Of a stretch of DNA of 64,000 nt, positions 27,040 through 36,160 are shown piece by piece. Origin of the DNA: Pseudomonas sp. NFACC02 (lineage in GTDB: Bacteria > Pseudomonadota > Gammaproteobacteria > Pseudomonadales > Pseudomonadaceae); the NCBI RefSeq assembly GCF_900110765.1, contig NZ_FOEO01000011.1, positions 1 through 64,000 of the forward strand, written 5' to 3'. The number at the start of each line of letters is the position of its first letter. The first letter of the stretch is position 1. The notes below the pieces were generated by a model, which worked only from the letters and a program-made list of their open reading frames with translations, was not told the DNA's origin and ran no database searches. Position numbers and translations under genes: made by a program.

Positions 27040-27115
27040 TGGGTCATCTCAAAGCAATCAGCCCTTATGGAAGTACGCCTCGAAGACGCTCTTGCATAGG
27101 GGCTGAAATTAGCCT

Positions 27116-27253
27116 TTAGCGTCGGCTTTGGGCTTTCTTGCTGTCACCACTTTTCCCGCTGGTTTTCATCTCGATCGGCTGACCAAGTTCCTGACGGGCT
27201 GCTGCGCTTTGCTGGTTTTGGCTTGGGAAGGGGAAGTTTGGGATTTCATGCAT
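27116..27253 (-). CDS. Small hypothetical protein, 45 residues
   Basis: The ATG at 27253 is preceded by GAGGAG at ideal spacing. The peptide starts MHEIPNFPFPSQNQQSAAAR and ends in a lysine/serine/arginine-rich tail (MKTSGKSGDSKKAQSRR). It is hydrophilic and probably disordered, with no cysteines. Family not recognised. It is on the same strand as the 59-residue gene 76 nt downstream, so the two may be cotranscribed. Confidence 0.55.
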   Translation of the reverse strand: MHEIPNFPFPSQNQQSAAARQELGQPIEMKTSGKSGDSKKAQSRR

Positions 27254-27428
27254 AGCGTCGCTCCTCACAAGTTTTGTTGCTGCTGGTTTGAACAGCGCGT
27301 CCAAAAAACGCTCAGGGAGGATACAGCACACCACATGACAAACAGACTTTTAATGCTGGCCGTTGGTCATGTAGTGGCGAATGGTTGCTACCACCAAACG
27401 GACAGAACCCCCTCACGGATTGACGCTG

Positions 27429-27568
27429 GAACCTGCCTCCAGACCTCAGGCCTGTGGGAGTGAGCTTGCTCGCGAATGCAGTGGTTCAGCAACATCCACA
27501 GTGACTGACACACCGCTTTCGCTGCCCTCGTAACCTCGGACGTCTCCCACAGCGTCCGGGTGAGACAC
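27429..27568. repeat. Chimeric REPIN, tandem unit 1
   Basis: A unit of about 140 bp. It begins ACCTGCCTCCAGACCTCAGG, then an ordinary REP arm (GTGGGAGTGAGCTTGCTCGC). Instead of the inverse arm it ends with GTAACCTCGGACGTCTCCCA. The next 140 bp repeat it. Confidence 0.75.
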
Positions 27569-27708
27569 GGACCTGCGTCCAGACCTCAGACCTGTGGGAG
27601 CCGGCTTGCTGGCGAATGCGGCGGGTCAGCAACATCAGCAGTGACTGACACACCGCATTCGTCCGAATGGCGGCCCGTACCCTCGTATCCTCGGACGTCT
27701 CCTACAGG
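27569..27708. repeat. Chimeric REPIN, tandem unit 2
   Basis: It starts ACCTGCGTCCAGACCTCAGA, then the arm GTGGGAGCCGGCTTGCTGGC. It closes with GTATCCTCGGACGTCTCCTA, preceded by CATTCGTCCGAATGGCGGCC. It is the second copy of the preceding unit, and its right half also matches 12095-12150 inverted. No gene lies in 27254-27755. Confidence 0.75.
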
Positions 27709-27755
27709 GAACGCGCCAATCCGCAAATCGGCGCGCTTCTGCATGGAGTCAATGA

Positions 27756-28952
27756 TCAGTCCTTGCAGACGGCAGCAAACGCCGCTGCCAGTGCATCCAG
27801 CCGCGTAGCGTCTATCCCTGCAACGTTCGCCCGGCCAGCGGCGACCATGTACACGCTGTGTTCCTTACGCAGGCGGGCGACTTGCTCGTCGTTCATGCCG
27901 GTGTAAGAGAACATGCCACGTTGTACGCCGATGTGGGCGAAGCGTTCGCCCAGGCCCAGCGGAGTCAGTGCTTCGACGAGGCCCTGGCGCAGTTGCGCGA
28001 TGCGGCTGCGCATTTCTTCGACTTCGTCGGCCCACAAGGCTTTGAGTTCTGGATCGCCCAGGATCTCAGCGACGACGGCGGCGCCGTGGTCCGGCGGGTT
28101 GGACCACAGGTTGCGCGCGGTGGCCGACAATTGGCTGCGTACATCCATCAGTTTTTCGGCGCTGTCGGCACACACCAGCAACGCACCAGTGCGTTCACGG
28201 TACAGACCGAAGTTCTTCGAGCAGGAGCTGGTGATCAGCAATTCAGGCAATTCAGCGGCGAACAGGCGCACGGCCCAGGCGTCTTCCTGCAAGCCATCAC
28301 CGAAACCCTGGTAGGCGAAATCAATCAGAGGCAGCAGGTTACGGCGCTTGACGATCTTCAACACTTCGCGCCAGTCATCGTGGCCGAGGTCGAAACCGGT
28401 CGGGTTATGGCAGCAGGCGTGCAGCAGCACGACGTCGCCTTCGGGCACGGTGTTCAGTGTTTCCAGCATGGCCGGAACATTGAGTTTGTTATCGCTGCCC
28501 ACGTACGGGTAGTGATTGACCTTCAGGCCAGCTGCGGCGTAGATCGTTTCGTGAATCGGCCAGGTCGGGTCGCTGAGCCAGATGCTTTTGCCCGGAAGGC
28601 AGTTGGCGATGAAGTCCGCAGACAGGCGCAATGCGCCGGTGCCGCCCGGCGTCTGAGTCGCGCCGACGCGTTTGTCCTTGATCAGCGGCGAGTCGGCGCC
28701 CATCACCAGTTCACAGATCAACGTGCCGAACCGCGGTTCGCCGTGGCCGCCGATGTACGTTTTGGTCGGTTGCGAATCCACCAGACGCTGTTCGGCCAGC
28801 TTGACCGCGCGTGGGATGGTGGTCAGGCCTTGCGCGTCCTTGTACACGCCCACGCCCAGGTCGAACTTGTTCGGGTTCGGGTCGTTGGCATAGGCCTGGA
28901 TCAAGCCCAGGATCGGATCGTCCGGTACACGCTGAATCTGTGAAAAATGCAT
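27756..28952 (-). CDS. phhC: Aromatic-amino-acid aminotransferase (PhhC/TyrB)
   Basis: A 398-residue class I PLP aminotransferase. The Schiff-base lysine is in TSSCSKNFGLYRERTGALL. HACCHNPTGFDL is the cofactor-binding Asn/Pro block and FDLGVGVYKDAQG the N-terminal substrate block. It transaminates tyrosine and phenylalanine with 2-oxoglutarate. It is the last gene of phhA-phhB-phhC, starting immediately after the phhB stop with no gap. Confidence 0.93.
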   Translation of the reverse strand: MHFSQIQRVPDDPILGLIQAYANDPNPNKFDLGVGVYKDAQGLTTIPRAVKLAEQRLVDSQPTKTYIGGHGEPRFGTLICELVMGADSPLIKDKRVGATQTPGGTGALRLSADFIANCLPGKSIWLSDPTWPIHETIYAAAGLKVNHYPYVGSDNKLNVPAMLETLNTVPEGDVVLLHACCHNPTGFDLGHDDWREVLKIVKRRNLLPLIDFAYQGFGDGLQEDAWAVRLFAAELPELLITSSCSKNFGLYRERTGALLVCADSAEKLMDVRSQLSATARNLWSNPPDHGAAVVAEILGDPELKALWADEVEEMRSRIAQLRQGLVEALTPLGLGERFAHIGVQRGMFSYTGMNDEQVARLRKEHSVYMVAAGRANVAGIDATRLDALAAAFAAVCKD

Positions 28953-29309
28953 TTACTTACGGCCCTCGGCGCCTTTGGCCACCTCGTCGGTGCGGGCGGC
29001 CATGATGAAGTCGTTGCGGTGCAGCCCTTTGATGGAATGGCTCCACCAGGTCACGGTCACTTTGCCCCACTCGGTCAGAAGACCGGGGTGATGACCTTCG
29101 GCTTCGGCAATTTCGCCGACCGCGTTGGTAAACGCCAGCGCAAATTTGAAATTCTTGAACAGAAAGACCTTCTCCAGTTGCATCACGCCGTCACGGACTT
29201 CGATGTTCCAGTCAGGGATCTGGCGCAGAAGCTCGGGTAGTTCGGCTTCGCTGACCTGAGGGGCGTCGGCGCGGCAGGCTTCGCAGTGGGCTTGGTTAAG
29301 GGATGTCAT
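28953..29309 (-). CDS. phhB: Pterin-4a-carbinolamine dehydratase
   Basis: A 118-residue protein that dehydrates 4a-hydroxytetrahydrobiopterin to recycle the PhhA cofactor. The active-site histidines are in [18 protein letters not shown], followed by [17 protein letters not shown]. It lies between phhA (14 nt upstream) and phhC (0 nt). Confidence 0.95.
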   Translation of the reverse strand: MTSLNQAHCEACRADAPQVSEAELPELLRQIPDWNIEVRDGVMQLEKVFLFKNFKFALAFTNAVGEIAEAEGHHPGLLTEWGKVTVTWWSHSIKGLHRNDFIMAARTDEVAKGAEGRK

Positions 29310-29323
29310 AAACGATGTCCTGT

Positions 29324-30112
29324 TCAGGCGGCTTTCGGTTTAGGGGGGAAGCGAGGGGCATGCAGCCCCAGCTGCATGGCAGTCTGGACCATGCCCATGA
29401 TGTCCTCGTGGGCGAGATCGAACAGACGCTTGAGCCCTGGCAGCACGAAGTAGAGCGGCTGCAGAATATCGATGCGGTACGGTGTGCGCATTGCTTCGAT
29501 CGGGTCGAAGGCCTGATGCGCAGGCGTACCGGACAAGCTGTACACGGTCTCCTTCGGCGAGGAGAGAATCCCTCCGCCATAGATCTTGCGCCCTTGCGCG
29601 GTTTCCACCAGACCAAACTCGATGGTCATCCAGTAAAGGCGGGCAAGGTACACGCGCTGCTCTTTGCTGGCTGCCAGCCCGAGCTTGCCGTAGGTGTGGG
29701 TAAATTCAGCAAACCAGGGGTTGGTCAGCAGCGGGCAGTGTCCGAAGACTTCATGAAAGATGTCGGGTTCTTGCAGGTAATCCAGTTCTTCTTCGGTGCG
29801 AATGAACGTGGCCACGGGAAATCGCTTGCTGGCCAGCAGTTCGAAGAACGTCTGGAAGGGGATCAGCGCGGGCACCCTGGCAACCTGCCAGCCGGTGGTG
29901 CCGTTCAGCACGCGATTGATTTCGCCCAGCTGAGGAATCCGCTCGTGAGGCAGGTTCAACTGCTCGATGCCGTCCAGGTATTCCTGACAGGCGCGGCCTT
30001 CGATCACTTTCAATTGGCGGGTGATCAGCGTGTTCCACACCGCATGCTCGGCCTCGGGGTAGTCGATAAACCCGACGGCATCCGGTTCTCGGGCGACGTA
30101 CTGCGTGCTCAT
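29324..30112 (-). CDS. phhA: Phenylalanine 4-monooxygenase
   Basis: A 262-residue monomeric bacterial phenylalanine hydroxylase. Iron ligands are His120 and His125 ([11 protein letters not shown]) and Glu165 ([11 protein letters not shown]). It converts phenylalanine to tyrosine with tetrahydropterin and O2. The ATG at 30112 follows AGGAG; the frame runs on to 30199, but that start has no better site. It is the first gene of the phh operon, divergent from phhR. Confidence 0.95.
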   Translation of the reverse strand: MSTQYVAREPDAVGFIDYPEAEHAVWNTLITRQLKVIEGRACQEYLDGIEQLNLPHERIPQLGEINRVLNGTTGWQVARVPALIPFQTFFELLASKRFPVATFIRTEEELDYLQEPDIFHEVFGHCPLLTNPWFAEFTHTYGKLGLAASKEQRVYLARLYWMTIEFGLVETAQGRKIYGGGILSSPKETVYSLSGTPAHQAFDPIEAMRTPYRIDILQPLYFVLPGLKRLFDLAHEDIMGMVQTAMQLGLHAPRFPPKPKAA

Positions 30113-30251
30113 GCTGCTCTCCTGTATGGCTTGTTCTTGTCTGGAGCTTGTTACCTGGAGCGAGGCGGAGTGCCTGTCGCTATAGATAACGTTTTTCATG
30201 CCGTTTACGGCGGGCCGTAACCCGTCACGAGGTCAGAAAATGGCTCACTCT

Positions 30252-30269
30252 TGTAAAGAAATCCTGACA
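30252..30269 (-). promoter_or_regulatory. TyrR/PhhR-box-like dyad upstream of phhA
   Basis: TGTAAA, 6 bp, CTGACA matches 10 of 12 positions of the TyrR box TGTAAA-N6-TTTACA. It lies 139 nt upstream of phhA in the divergent phhA/phhR region. Confidence 0.55.
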
Positions 30270-30324
30270 GCTGCGTCGTTAACGTCTGAAATCTGCAGTC
30301 TTTCAGCTCATGAACGGCTTGCGC

Positions 30325-30342
30325 CGTAACGTATTCTTGACG
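30325..30342. promoter_or_regulatory. Second, weaker TyrR/PhhR-box-like dyad
   Basis: CGTAAC, 6 bp, TTGACG matches 8 of 12 positions of the TyrR box. It is closer to phhR (54 nt from its ATG), a possible autoregulatory site. Confidence 0.35.
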
Positions 30343-30395
30343 ATAAACTTCGCCTTACCCCACAAAGTGTCGCCCGCTCAGAGAGTCGACTGCCC

Positions 30396-31949
30396 ATGCG
30401 CATCAAAGTGCACTGCCAGAACCGCGTCGGAATCCTGCGCGATATTCTCGAATTGCTGGTTTCCTACGGCGTCAACGTCTCTGGCGGCGAGGTCGGCGGT
30501 GAACACGGCGATGCGATTTATCTGCGCTGCCCGAATCTGATCAATCTTCAGTTCCAGGCGCTGGTGCCGAAGTTCGAAACCATTCCGGGTGTATTTGGCG
30601 TCAAGCGCGTAGGACTGATGCCGAGCGAGCGTCGGCATATGGAACTGAACGCGCTGCTCGGAGGGTTGGAGTTTCCCGTGTTGTCCATCGACATGTCAGG
30701 GTCGATCGTGGCGGCGAATCGCGCGGCGGCGCAGCTCCTGGGCGTGCGTGTGGATGAGGTGCCGGGGATTCCGCTCGCCCGCTATGCCGAAGATTTTGAT
30801 CTCCCACAACTGGTGCGCACCAATCGTTCGCGCATCAATGGCCTGCGGGTGAAAGTGAAGGGCGGCGTCTTTCTCGCCGACATCGCGCCGCTTCAGTCCG
30901 AGCATGAAGACAGCGAAGCCATGGCTGGCGCGGTGCTCACCCTGCACCGTGCGGACCGCGTGGGTGAGCACATCTATAACGTGCGCAAGCAGGAGTTGCG
31001 CGGTTTCGACAGCATCTTCCAATGCTCGAAAATCATGGCTGCGGTGGTGCGCGAGGCGCGCCGCATGGCGCCGCTGGACGCGCCTCTCTTGATAGAGGGC
31101 GAAACGGGGACAGGTAAAGAGTTGCTGGCGCGCGCCTGTCATTTGGCCAGCCCGCGTGGGCAGTCGCCCATGATGGCGCTCAACTGCGCGGGCCTTTCCG
31201 AGTCGATGGCAGAAACCGAGCTGTTCGGTTACGGGCCGGGTGCCTTCGAAGGCGCACGGGCCGAGGGCAAACTCGGCCTGCTGGAGCTCACGTCGGGTGG
31301 AACATTGTTCCTCGATGGCGTCGCGGAAATGAGTGCGCGCTTGCAGGCGAAACTGTTGCGTTATCTGCAAGAGGGCTGCTTTCGCCGGGTCGGCAGCGAC
31401 GAAGAGGTCTATCTGGACGTGCGGGTGATCTGCGCGACTCAGGTGGACCTGTCGCAGTTGTGCGCGCGCGGCGAGTTCCGGCAGGACCTTTACCACCGAC
31501 TCAACGTGCTGTCGTTGCACATCCCGCCGTTGCGTGAATGCCTCGATGGGCTTGAGCCGTTGGTGCAGCATTTCCTCGATCAGGCGAGCCGGCAGATCGG
31601 ATGTCCGCTGCCGACGATCGCCCCGGCCGCGATTGCCCGCCTCGGTCAATACCACTGGCCGGGCAACGTCCGTCAGCTGGAAAACGTGCTGTTTCAGGCG
31701 GTCTCGTTGTGCGACGGCGGGGTGGTCAAGGCCGAGCACATTCGTCTGCCGGATTATGGCGCGCCGAAACCGCTCGGAGACTTTTCGCTGGAGGGCGACC
31801 TGGAAGATATTATCGGGCGCTTTGAGAAAGCCGTACTTGAACAACTCCATCCAGCGTACCCGAGCAGTCGGTTATTGGGTAAACGACTGGGTGTTTCTCA
31901 TACCACCATCGCCAACAAGTTGAAGCACTACGGTGTAGATAAACATTAA
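30396..31949 (+). CDS. phhR: TyrR-family regulator PhhR
   Basis: A 517-residue regulator with an N-terminal ACT-like domain (MRIKVHCQNRVGILRDILEL), a PAS domain (about 80-180), an AAA+ domain (about 205-430) and a C-terminal TyrR HTH (SSRLLGKRLGVSHTTIANKL). Walker A is GETGTGKE. The sigma-54-contacting GAFTGA loop is replaced by GAFEGA. PhhR activates phhABC in response to phenylalanine or tyrosine. Confidence 0.92.
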   Translation: MRIKVHCQNRVGILRDILELLVSYGVNVSGGEVGGEHGDAIYLRCPNLINLQFQALVPKFETIPGVFGVKRVGLMPSERRHMELNALLGGLEFPVLSIDMSGSIVAANRAAAQLLGVRVDEVPGIPLARYAEDFDLPQLVRTNRSRINGLRVKVKGGVFLADIAPLQSEHEDSEAMAGAVLTLHRADRVGEHIYNVRKQELRGFDSIFQCSKIMAAVVREARRMAPLDAPLLIEGETGTGKELLARACHLASPRGQSPMMALNCAGLSESMAETELFGYGPGAFEGARAEGKLGLLELTSGGTLFLDGVAEMSARLQAKLLRYLQEGCFRRVGSDEEVYLDVRVICATQVDLSQLCARGEFRQDLYHRLNVLSLHIPPLRECLDGLEPLVQHFLDQASRQIGCPLPTIAPAAIARLGQYHWPGNVRQLENVLFQAVSLCDGGVVKAEHIRLPDYGAPKPLGDFSLEGDLEDIIGRFEKAVLEQLHPAYPSSRLLGKRLGVSHTTIANKLKHYGVDKH

Positions 31950-31971
31950 GTGCGCTTTTGCAATATTAACT

Positions 31972-32000
31972 ACGCCCCGGCGAATACATTCGTCAGGGCG
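31972..32000. terminator. Hairpin between convergent phhR and DUF2790 gene
   Basis: ACGCCC and GGGCGT arms enclose a second dyad (CGAAT..ATTCG). There is no clear T-run, so termination is only possible. Confidence 0.4.
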
Positions 32001-32020
32001 TTCATATAACAGAGGATTTA

Positions 32021-32287
32021 TTATCCGTTGCTGCACCCGTTGCCCATGACCAGGTATTCCAGCACATGGCGCTTGCCTTGAGAGTCTTCGTACGTCATGT
32101 GCTGCGGTACGACGCTGCAGACGCTCGGCACTTCGTCTACGGAGATAACTTTGGCAATGTCCAGATGAGTCGAGTAGGTGTATTGCTCGACGGGTTGTGC
32201 TTGGCTGGAACTTTCACTCGGTCCGTCCTGCGCCATTGCCGCAGCGCTGAAACCACAAAGAGCCATTACAACCAGTGCAGCTTTCAT
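32021..32287 (-). CDS. DUF2790 secreted protein
   Basis: An 88-residue protein with a signal peptide (MKAALVVMALCGFSAAAMAQ), a Ser/Gln linker, and the domain YTYSTHLDIAKVISVDEVPS followed by CSVVPQHMTYEDSQGKRHVL. A pair of cysteines may form a disulfide. The family is widespread in pseudomonads and of unknown role. The frame continues upstream to 32338, but the signal peptide fixes the start at 32287. Confidence 0.82.
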   Translation of the reverse strand: MKAALVVMALCGFSAAAMAQDGPSESSSQAQPVEQYTYSTHLDIAKVISVDEVPSVCSVVPQHMTYEDSQGKRHVLEYLVMGNGCSNG

Positions 32288-32737
32288 TACAGGTTTCCTC
32301 TTGATCGCTTCATCAACCCTGCCAGACAGGAATTCCATTCGGCAGGGTGCACAGAACCCTTGTGGGGCTCTGCGTGAAGCCAGTTGTTTACGTGATGGGT
32401 GTGTTGATCGACAGGCCAGTGTGGGGGGCTGTTAGTTGTCAATCATTTGCCGTGTTGGCGAGATGAATTCTATGCGCCTGTTTTGAATTCATATAGAAAC
32501 CATTCTGATAAAGACTATTGAGCAAACTGGCAACAATCGTTGAATTGGCGTGGAGCGCTGGCCGTTGACTAGTTCTTTGGTCGTAGCTGATACATGAAGA
32601 TTTGCCGCAAACAGGGTACTTGAGCGCTTTTCGGGGTTATGCTGAGGTCCGGTAAGACCATCGTCGAATGGCTTTCAGGGCCTTCGGCGGATACAACGGG
32701 TTCATACAAAAACAACATTTCCACCGAGGTAAGAAAG
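32288..32737. other. 450-bp gap upstream of acsA
   Basis: No gene is supported. An AT-rich stretch at 32455-32550 contains two GAATTC words flanking 14 bp. The acsA promoter should lie at the right end; no consensus is obvious. Confidence 0.4.
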
Positions 32738-34693
32738 ATGAGTGCGGCTTCCCTGTACCCCGTTCGCCCTGAAGTGGCAGCAAACACGCTGACTGACGAG
32801 GCGACCTACAAGGCCATGTACCAGCAGTCGGTGGTCAACCCGGATGGCTTCTGGCGTGAGCAGGCCAAGCGCCTGGATTGGATCAAGCCTTTCACCACCG
32901 TCAAACAGACCTCCTTCGACGATCACCGCGTTGACATCAAGTGGTTCGCCGATGGCACCTTGAACGTTTCCTACAACTGCCTGGATCGCCATCTGGCCGA
33001 ACGAGGCGATCAGCTCGCAATCATCTGGGAGGGCGACGATCCTTCCGAAAGCCGCAATATCACCTACCGCGAACTGCATGAAGAAGTGTGCAAGTTCGCC
33101 AACGCGTTGCGCGGTCAGGATGTCCACCGTGGCGATGTCGTCACGATCTACATGCCGATGATCCCCGAAGCCGTGGTCGCCATGCTGGCATGTGCCCGCA
33201 TCGGTGCGATTCACTCGGTCGTGTTCGGCGGCTTCTCACCTGAGGCCCTGGCCGGCCGCATCATCGACTGCAAATCGAAAGTGGTGATCACCGCTGACGA
33301 AGGTCTGCGCGGCGGCAAACGTACTGCGCTCAAGGCCAACGTCGACCGTGCGTTGACCAACCCGGAAACCAGCAGCGTGCAGAAGGTCATCGTGTGCAAG
33401 CGCACCGGTGGCGACATCGAGTGGAACCGTCATCGTGACATCTGGTACCACACCCTGCTGGAAGTGGCATCGGCCACTTGCGCACCGAAAGAAATGGGCG
33501 CTGAAGAATCCCTGTTCATCCTCTATACCTCGGGGTCCACCGGGAAACCGAAAGGCGTGTTGCACACCACCGCCGGTTATCTGCTGTACGCCGCGCTGAC
33601 CCATGAACGGGTGTTCGACTACAAGCCGGGTGAAGTCTACTGGTGCACCGCCGACGTGGGCTGGGTCACCGGCCACAGCTACATCGTCTACGGACCGCTG
33701 GCCAACGGTGCGACCACGATGCTGTTCGAGGGCGTGCCGAACTACCCGGACATCACCCGCATGTCGAAGATCATCGACAAGCATAAAGTCAACATCCTCT
33801 ACACCGCGCCCACCGCCATTCGCGCGATGATGGCCGAGGGCGCAAAGGCCGTTGAAGGCGCGGACGGTTCGAGCCTGCGGCTGTTAGGGTCGGTGGGCGA
33901 GCCGATCAATCCGGAAGCCTGGAACTGGTACTACAACACGGTCGGCAAGCAGAAATGCCCGATCGTCGACACCTGGTGGCAAACCGAAACCGGCGGCATC
34001 CTGATCAGTCCGCTGCCAGGCGCCACCGCGCTCAAGCCGGGCTCGGCGACGCGTCCGTTCTTCGGCGTGATTCCTGCCCTTGTGGATAACCTTGGCCACC
34101 TGATCGAGGGCGCGGCCGAAGGCAATCTGGTGATTCTCGATTCGTGGCCGGGCCAGTCTCGCAGCCTGTACGGCGATCACGACCGCTTCGTCGACACGTA
34201 CTTCAAGACCTTCCGTGGCATGTACTTCACCGGTGACGGTGCGCGTCGCGACGAAGACGGCTACTACTGGATCACCGGTCGTGTGGACGACGTGCTCAAC
34301 GTGTCCGGCCACCGCATGGGAACCGCCGAAATCGAGAGCGCGATGGTGGCGCATCCGAAGGTCGCCGAAGCCGCTGTGGTCGGTGTACCGCATGACCTGA
34401 AAGGGCAGGGCATCTATGTCTACGTCACCCTGAACGGCGGTGAAGTGCCGGACGAAGCGCTGCGCATCGAGCTGCGTAACTGGGTACGTAAGGAAATCGG
34501 CCCGATTGCCTCACCTGATGTCATTCAGTGGGCGCCGGGCCTGCCGAAGACCCGGTCCGGGAAGATCATGCGCCGCATTCTGCGCAAGATTGCGACGGGG
34601 GAGTACGACGCACTGGGCGATATCTCCACGCTGGCCGACCCGAGTGTGGTTGCGCATCTGGTCGAAACCCACAAGACCATGAACGTCGCCTGA
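32738..34693 (+). CDS. acsA: Acetyl-CoA synthetase
   Basis: A 651-residue adenylate-forming enzyme making acetyl-CoA from acetate, ATP and CoA. ATP-binding motif [19 protein letters not shown], the acetate pocket WWQTETGG, the hinge/A8 region and the regulatory lysine in [12 protein letters not shown] are all present. That lysine is the usual acetylation site that switches Acs off. The ATG at 32738 follows GAGGTAAGAAAG; the upstream extension to 32639 is not conserved. I recall the same position next to aot in P. aeruginosa. Confidence 0.95.
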   Translation: MSAASLYPVRPEVAANTLTDEATYKAMYQQSVVNPDGFWREQAKRLDWIKPFTTVKQTSFDDHRVDIKWFADGTLNVSYNCLDRHLAERGDQLAIIWEGDDPSESRNITYRELHEEVCKFANALRGQDVHRGDVVTIYMPMIPEAVVAMLACARIGAIHSVVFGGFSPEALAGRIIDCKSKVVITADEGLRGGKRTALKANVDRALTNPETSSVQKVIVCKRTGGDIEWNRHRDIWYHTLLEVASATCAPKEMGAEESLFILYTSGSTGKPKGVLHTTAGYLLYAALTHERVFDYKPGEVYWCTADVGWVTGHSYIVYGPLANGATTMLFEGVPNYPDITRMSKIIDKHKVNILYTAPTAIRAMMAEGAKAVEGADGSSLRLLGSVGEPINPEAWNWYYNTVGKQKCPIVDTWWQTETGGILISPLPGATALKPGSATRPFFGVIPALVDNLGHLIEGAAEGNLVILDSWPGQSRSLYGDHDRFVDTYFKTFRGMYFTGDGARRDEDGYYWITGRVDDVLNVSGHRMGTAEIESAMVAHPKVAEAAVVGVPHDLKGQGIYVYVTLNGGEVPDEALRIELRNWVRKEIGPIASPDVIQWAPGLPKTRSGKIMRRILRKIATGEYDALGDISTLADPSVVAHLVETHKTMNVA

Positions 34694-34707
34694 CGCTCAA
34701 CGGTTGA

Positions 34708-34748
34708 AAACGCCCCGTCCGGTGAAAGTCGGTCGGGGCGTTTTTGTG
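34708..34748 (+). terminator. Intrinsic terminator of acsA
   Basis: AACGCCCCG and CGGGGCGTTTTTG form a stem with a T-run, 15 nt past the stop. Confidence 0.9.
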
Positions 34749-34759
34749 TGCACGATCCT

Positions 34760-34849
34760 TGTAGGAGCGCGCTTGCCCGCGATGGCGGCATGTCAGTCAG
34801 CTCAGGGTTCTCAGACACACCGCCATCGCGGGCAAGCGCGCTCCCACAC
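34760..34849. repeat. REPIN
   Basis: Inverted arms GTAGGAGCGCGCTTGCCCGC and GCGGGCAAGCGCGCTCCCAC lie directly after the acsA terminator. Confidence 0.9.
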
Positions 34850-35116
34850 AGGTGACATCGGGATATATCGAGTTGTTACTGAATGCCCCCGTTGACGTAA
34901 CAGGTCGCGCCACGGTGGGGCGAATGTCCCCTGAGGTGGAGCGTTTCATCGGGCCGTGGGCCTCTCCCTCTACGCCAGACTTGCCGGATTAGAAGGCTTT
35001 GCGAATAATGGGCGCGTTATTTGCTTCGTTGATGGGTTTGCCACAAGAGCCTCTTGCATAAACGCTTTAGGCTGTCAATCAGGCTGATCGGCATTTCCAG
35101 TGCTTCTGTAACTAGT

Positions 35117-35153
35117 TGTCGCATTGAAGAAATATCGACTTTCAACCTGTCGC
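35117..35153 (+). promoter_or_regulatory. ArgR half-sites upstream of aotJ
   Basis: TGTCGC occurs at 35117 and 35148 in direct orientation, 31 bp apart, with A-tracts after each. A third copy lies at 35265. Pseudomonas ArgR binds TGTCGC-N8-AA direct repeats. The 444-bp gap between the REPIN and aotJ contains no other feature. Confidence 0.6.
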
Positions 35154-35293
35154 TAAAATGCCGGTCACTCGCCGAAGGCTCGTCGAGCCCTGAGACTCGA
35201 TGGCACCTCGCGTCGCAATTTCAGTTATTCCTTCTGCACATTGAGCGTCTCGCTCACTGCCACTTGTCGCGTTATACCGATGGAGTTCCAAGA

Positions 35294-36070
35294 ATGAAAA
35301 AGCTCATGCTGCTGGGTGCGCTGGCGCTGTCCGTATTGGCACAGCCAGTGTTTGCCGATGAAAAGCCACTGAAAATCGGCATCGAAGCGGCGTACCCTCC
35401 ATTCGCCTCGAAAGCGCCTGACGGCAGCATCGTGGGCTTCGACTACGACATCGGCAACGCGCTGTGCGAAGAAATGAAGGTCAAGTGCGTTTGGGTCGAG
35501 CAAGAGTTCGACGGTCTGATTCCTGCGCTGAAAGTGCGCAAGATCGACGCCATCCTGTCCTCGATGTCCATTACCGAGGACCGCAAGAAATCCGTCGACT
35601 TCTCCAACAAGTACTACAACACCCCGGCCCGTCTGGTCATGAAGCAAGGCACTGTCGTCAGCGACGGCCTGACCGAACTCAAGGGCAAGAACATTGGTGT
35701 GCAGCGCGGTTCGATCCACGAGCGTTTCGCCAAGGAAGTCCTCGCTCCACTGGGCGCGGAAATCAAGCCCTACAGCTCGCAGAACGAGATCTACCTGGAC
35801 ATCGGCGCCGGGCGTCTGGACGGTACTCTCGCTGACGCCACCCTGCTGCAAGACGGCTTCCTGAACACTGATTCGGGCAAGGGGTACGCCTTTGTCGGTC
35901 CGGCGTTCACCGACGTCAAGTACTTCGGCGACGGCGTGGGCATCGCGGTCCGCAAAGGCGACAAGGCTGATCTGGACAAGATCAACGCGGCCATCGCGGC
36001 CATCCGCGCCAACGGCAAATACAAGGCCATTCAAGACAAGTACTTCAACTTCGATATCTACGGCCAGTAA
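35294..36070 (+). CDS. aotJ: Arginine/ornithine ABC transporter, periplasmic binding protein
   Basis: A 258-residue solute-binding protein. A signal peptide ([20 protein letters not shown], cleavage near FADEK) is followed by the HisJ/ArgT fold: [31 protein letters not shown], and [21 protein letters not shown]. It captures basic amino acids for AotQMP. The ATG at 35294 is fixed by the signal peptide. It is the first gene of aotJQMOP. Confidence 0.93.
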   Translation: MKKLMLLGALALSVLAQPVFADEKPLKIGIEAAYPPFASKAPDGSIVGFDYDIGNALCEEMKVKCVWVEQEFDGLIPALKVRKIDAILSSMSITEDRKKSVDFSNKYYNTPARLVMKQGTVVSDGLTELKGKNIGVQRGSIHERFAKEVLAPLGAEIKPYSSQNEIYLDIGAGRLDGTLADATLLQDGFLNTDSGKGYAFVGPAFTDVKYFGDGVGIAVRKGDKADLDKINAAIAAIRANGKYKAIQDKYFNFDIYGQ

Positions 36071-36086
36071 GTCGAAGCCAGCACGC

Positions 36087-36134
36087 GATGGCGCAAGCAG
36101 TGGGTATTCGACCCTTCTGATTGCGCCATTTTTC
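36087..36134 (+). terminator. Attenuating hairpin between aotJ and aotQ
   Basis: ATGGCGCAA (36088-36096) and TTGCGCCAT (36121-36129), with a 24-nt loop, are followed by a T-rich tail. Such hairpins keep binding-protein levels above those of membrane subunits in many ABC operons. Confidence 0.6.
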
Positions 36135-36160
36135 TATCCCGCGCTCGAGGGCCAAACAAC

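Noticed and set aside
30185..30215. A sigma-54 promoter upstream of phhA
   Set aside because: A GGCATG word is present on the minus strand, but the expected GC dinucleotide 10 nt downstream is GT. The match is too weak.
32450..32520. Two GAATTC words flanking 14 bp as an operator upstream of acsA
   Set aside because: Palindromic hexamers occur by chance and nothing links this spacing to a known acsA regulator.
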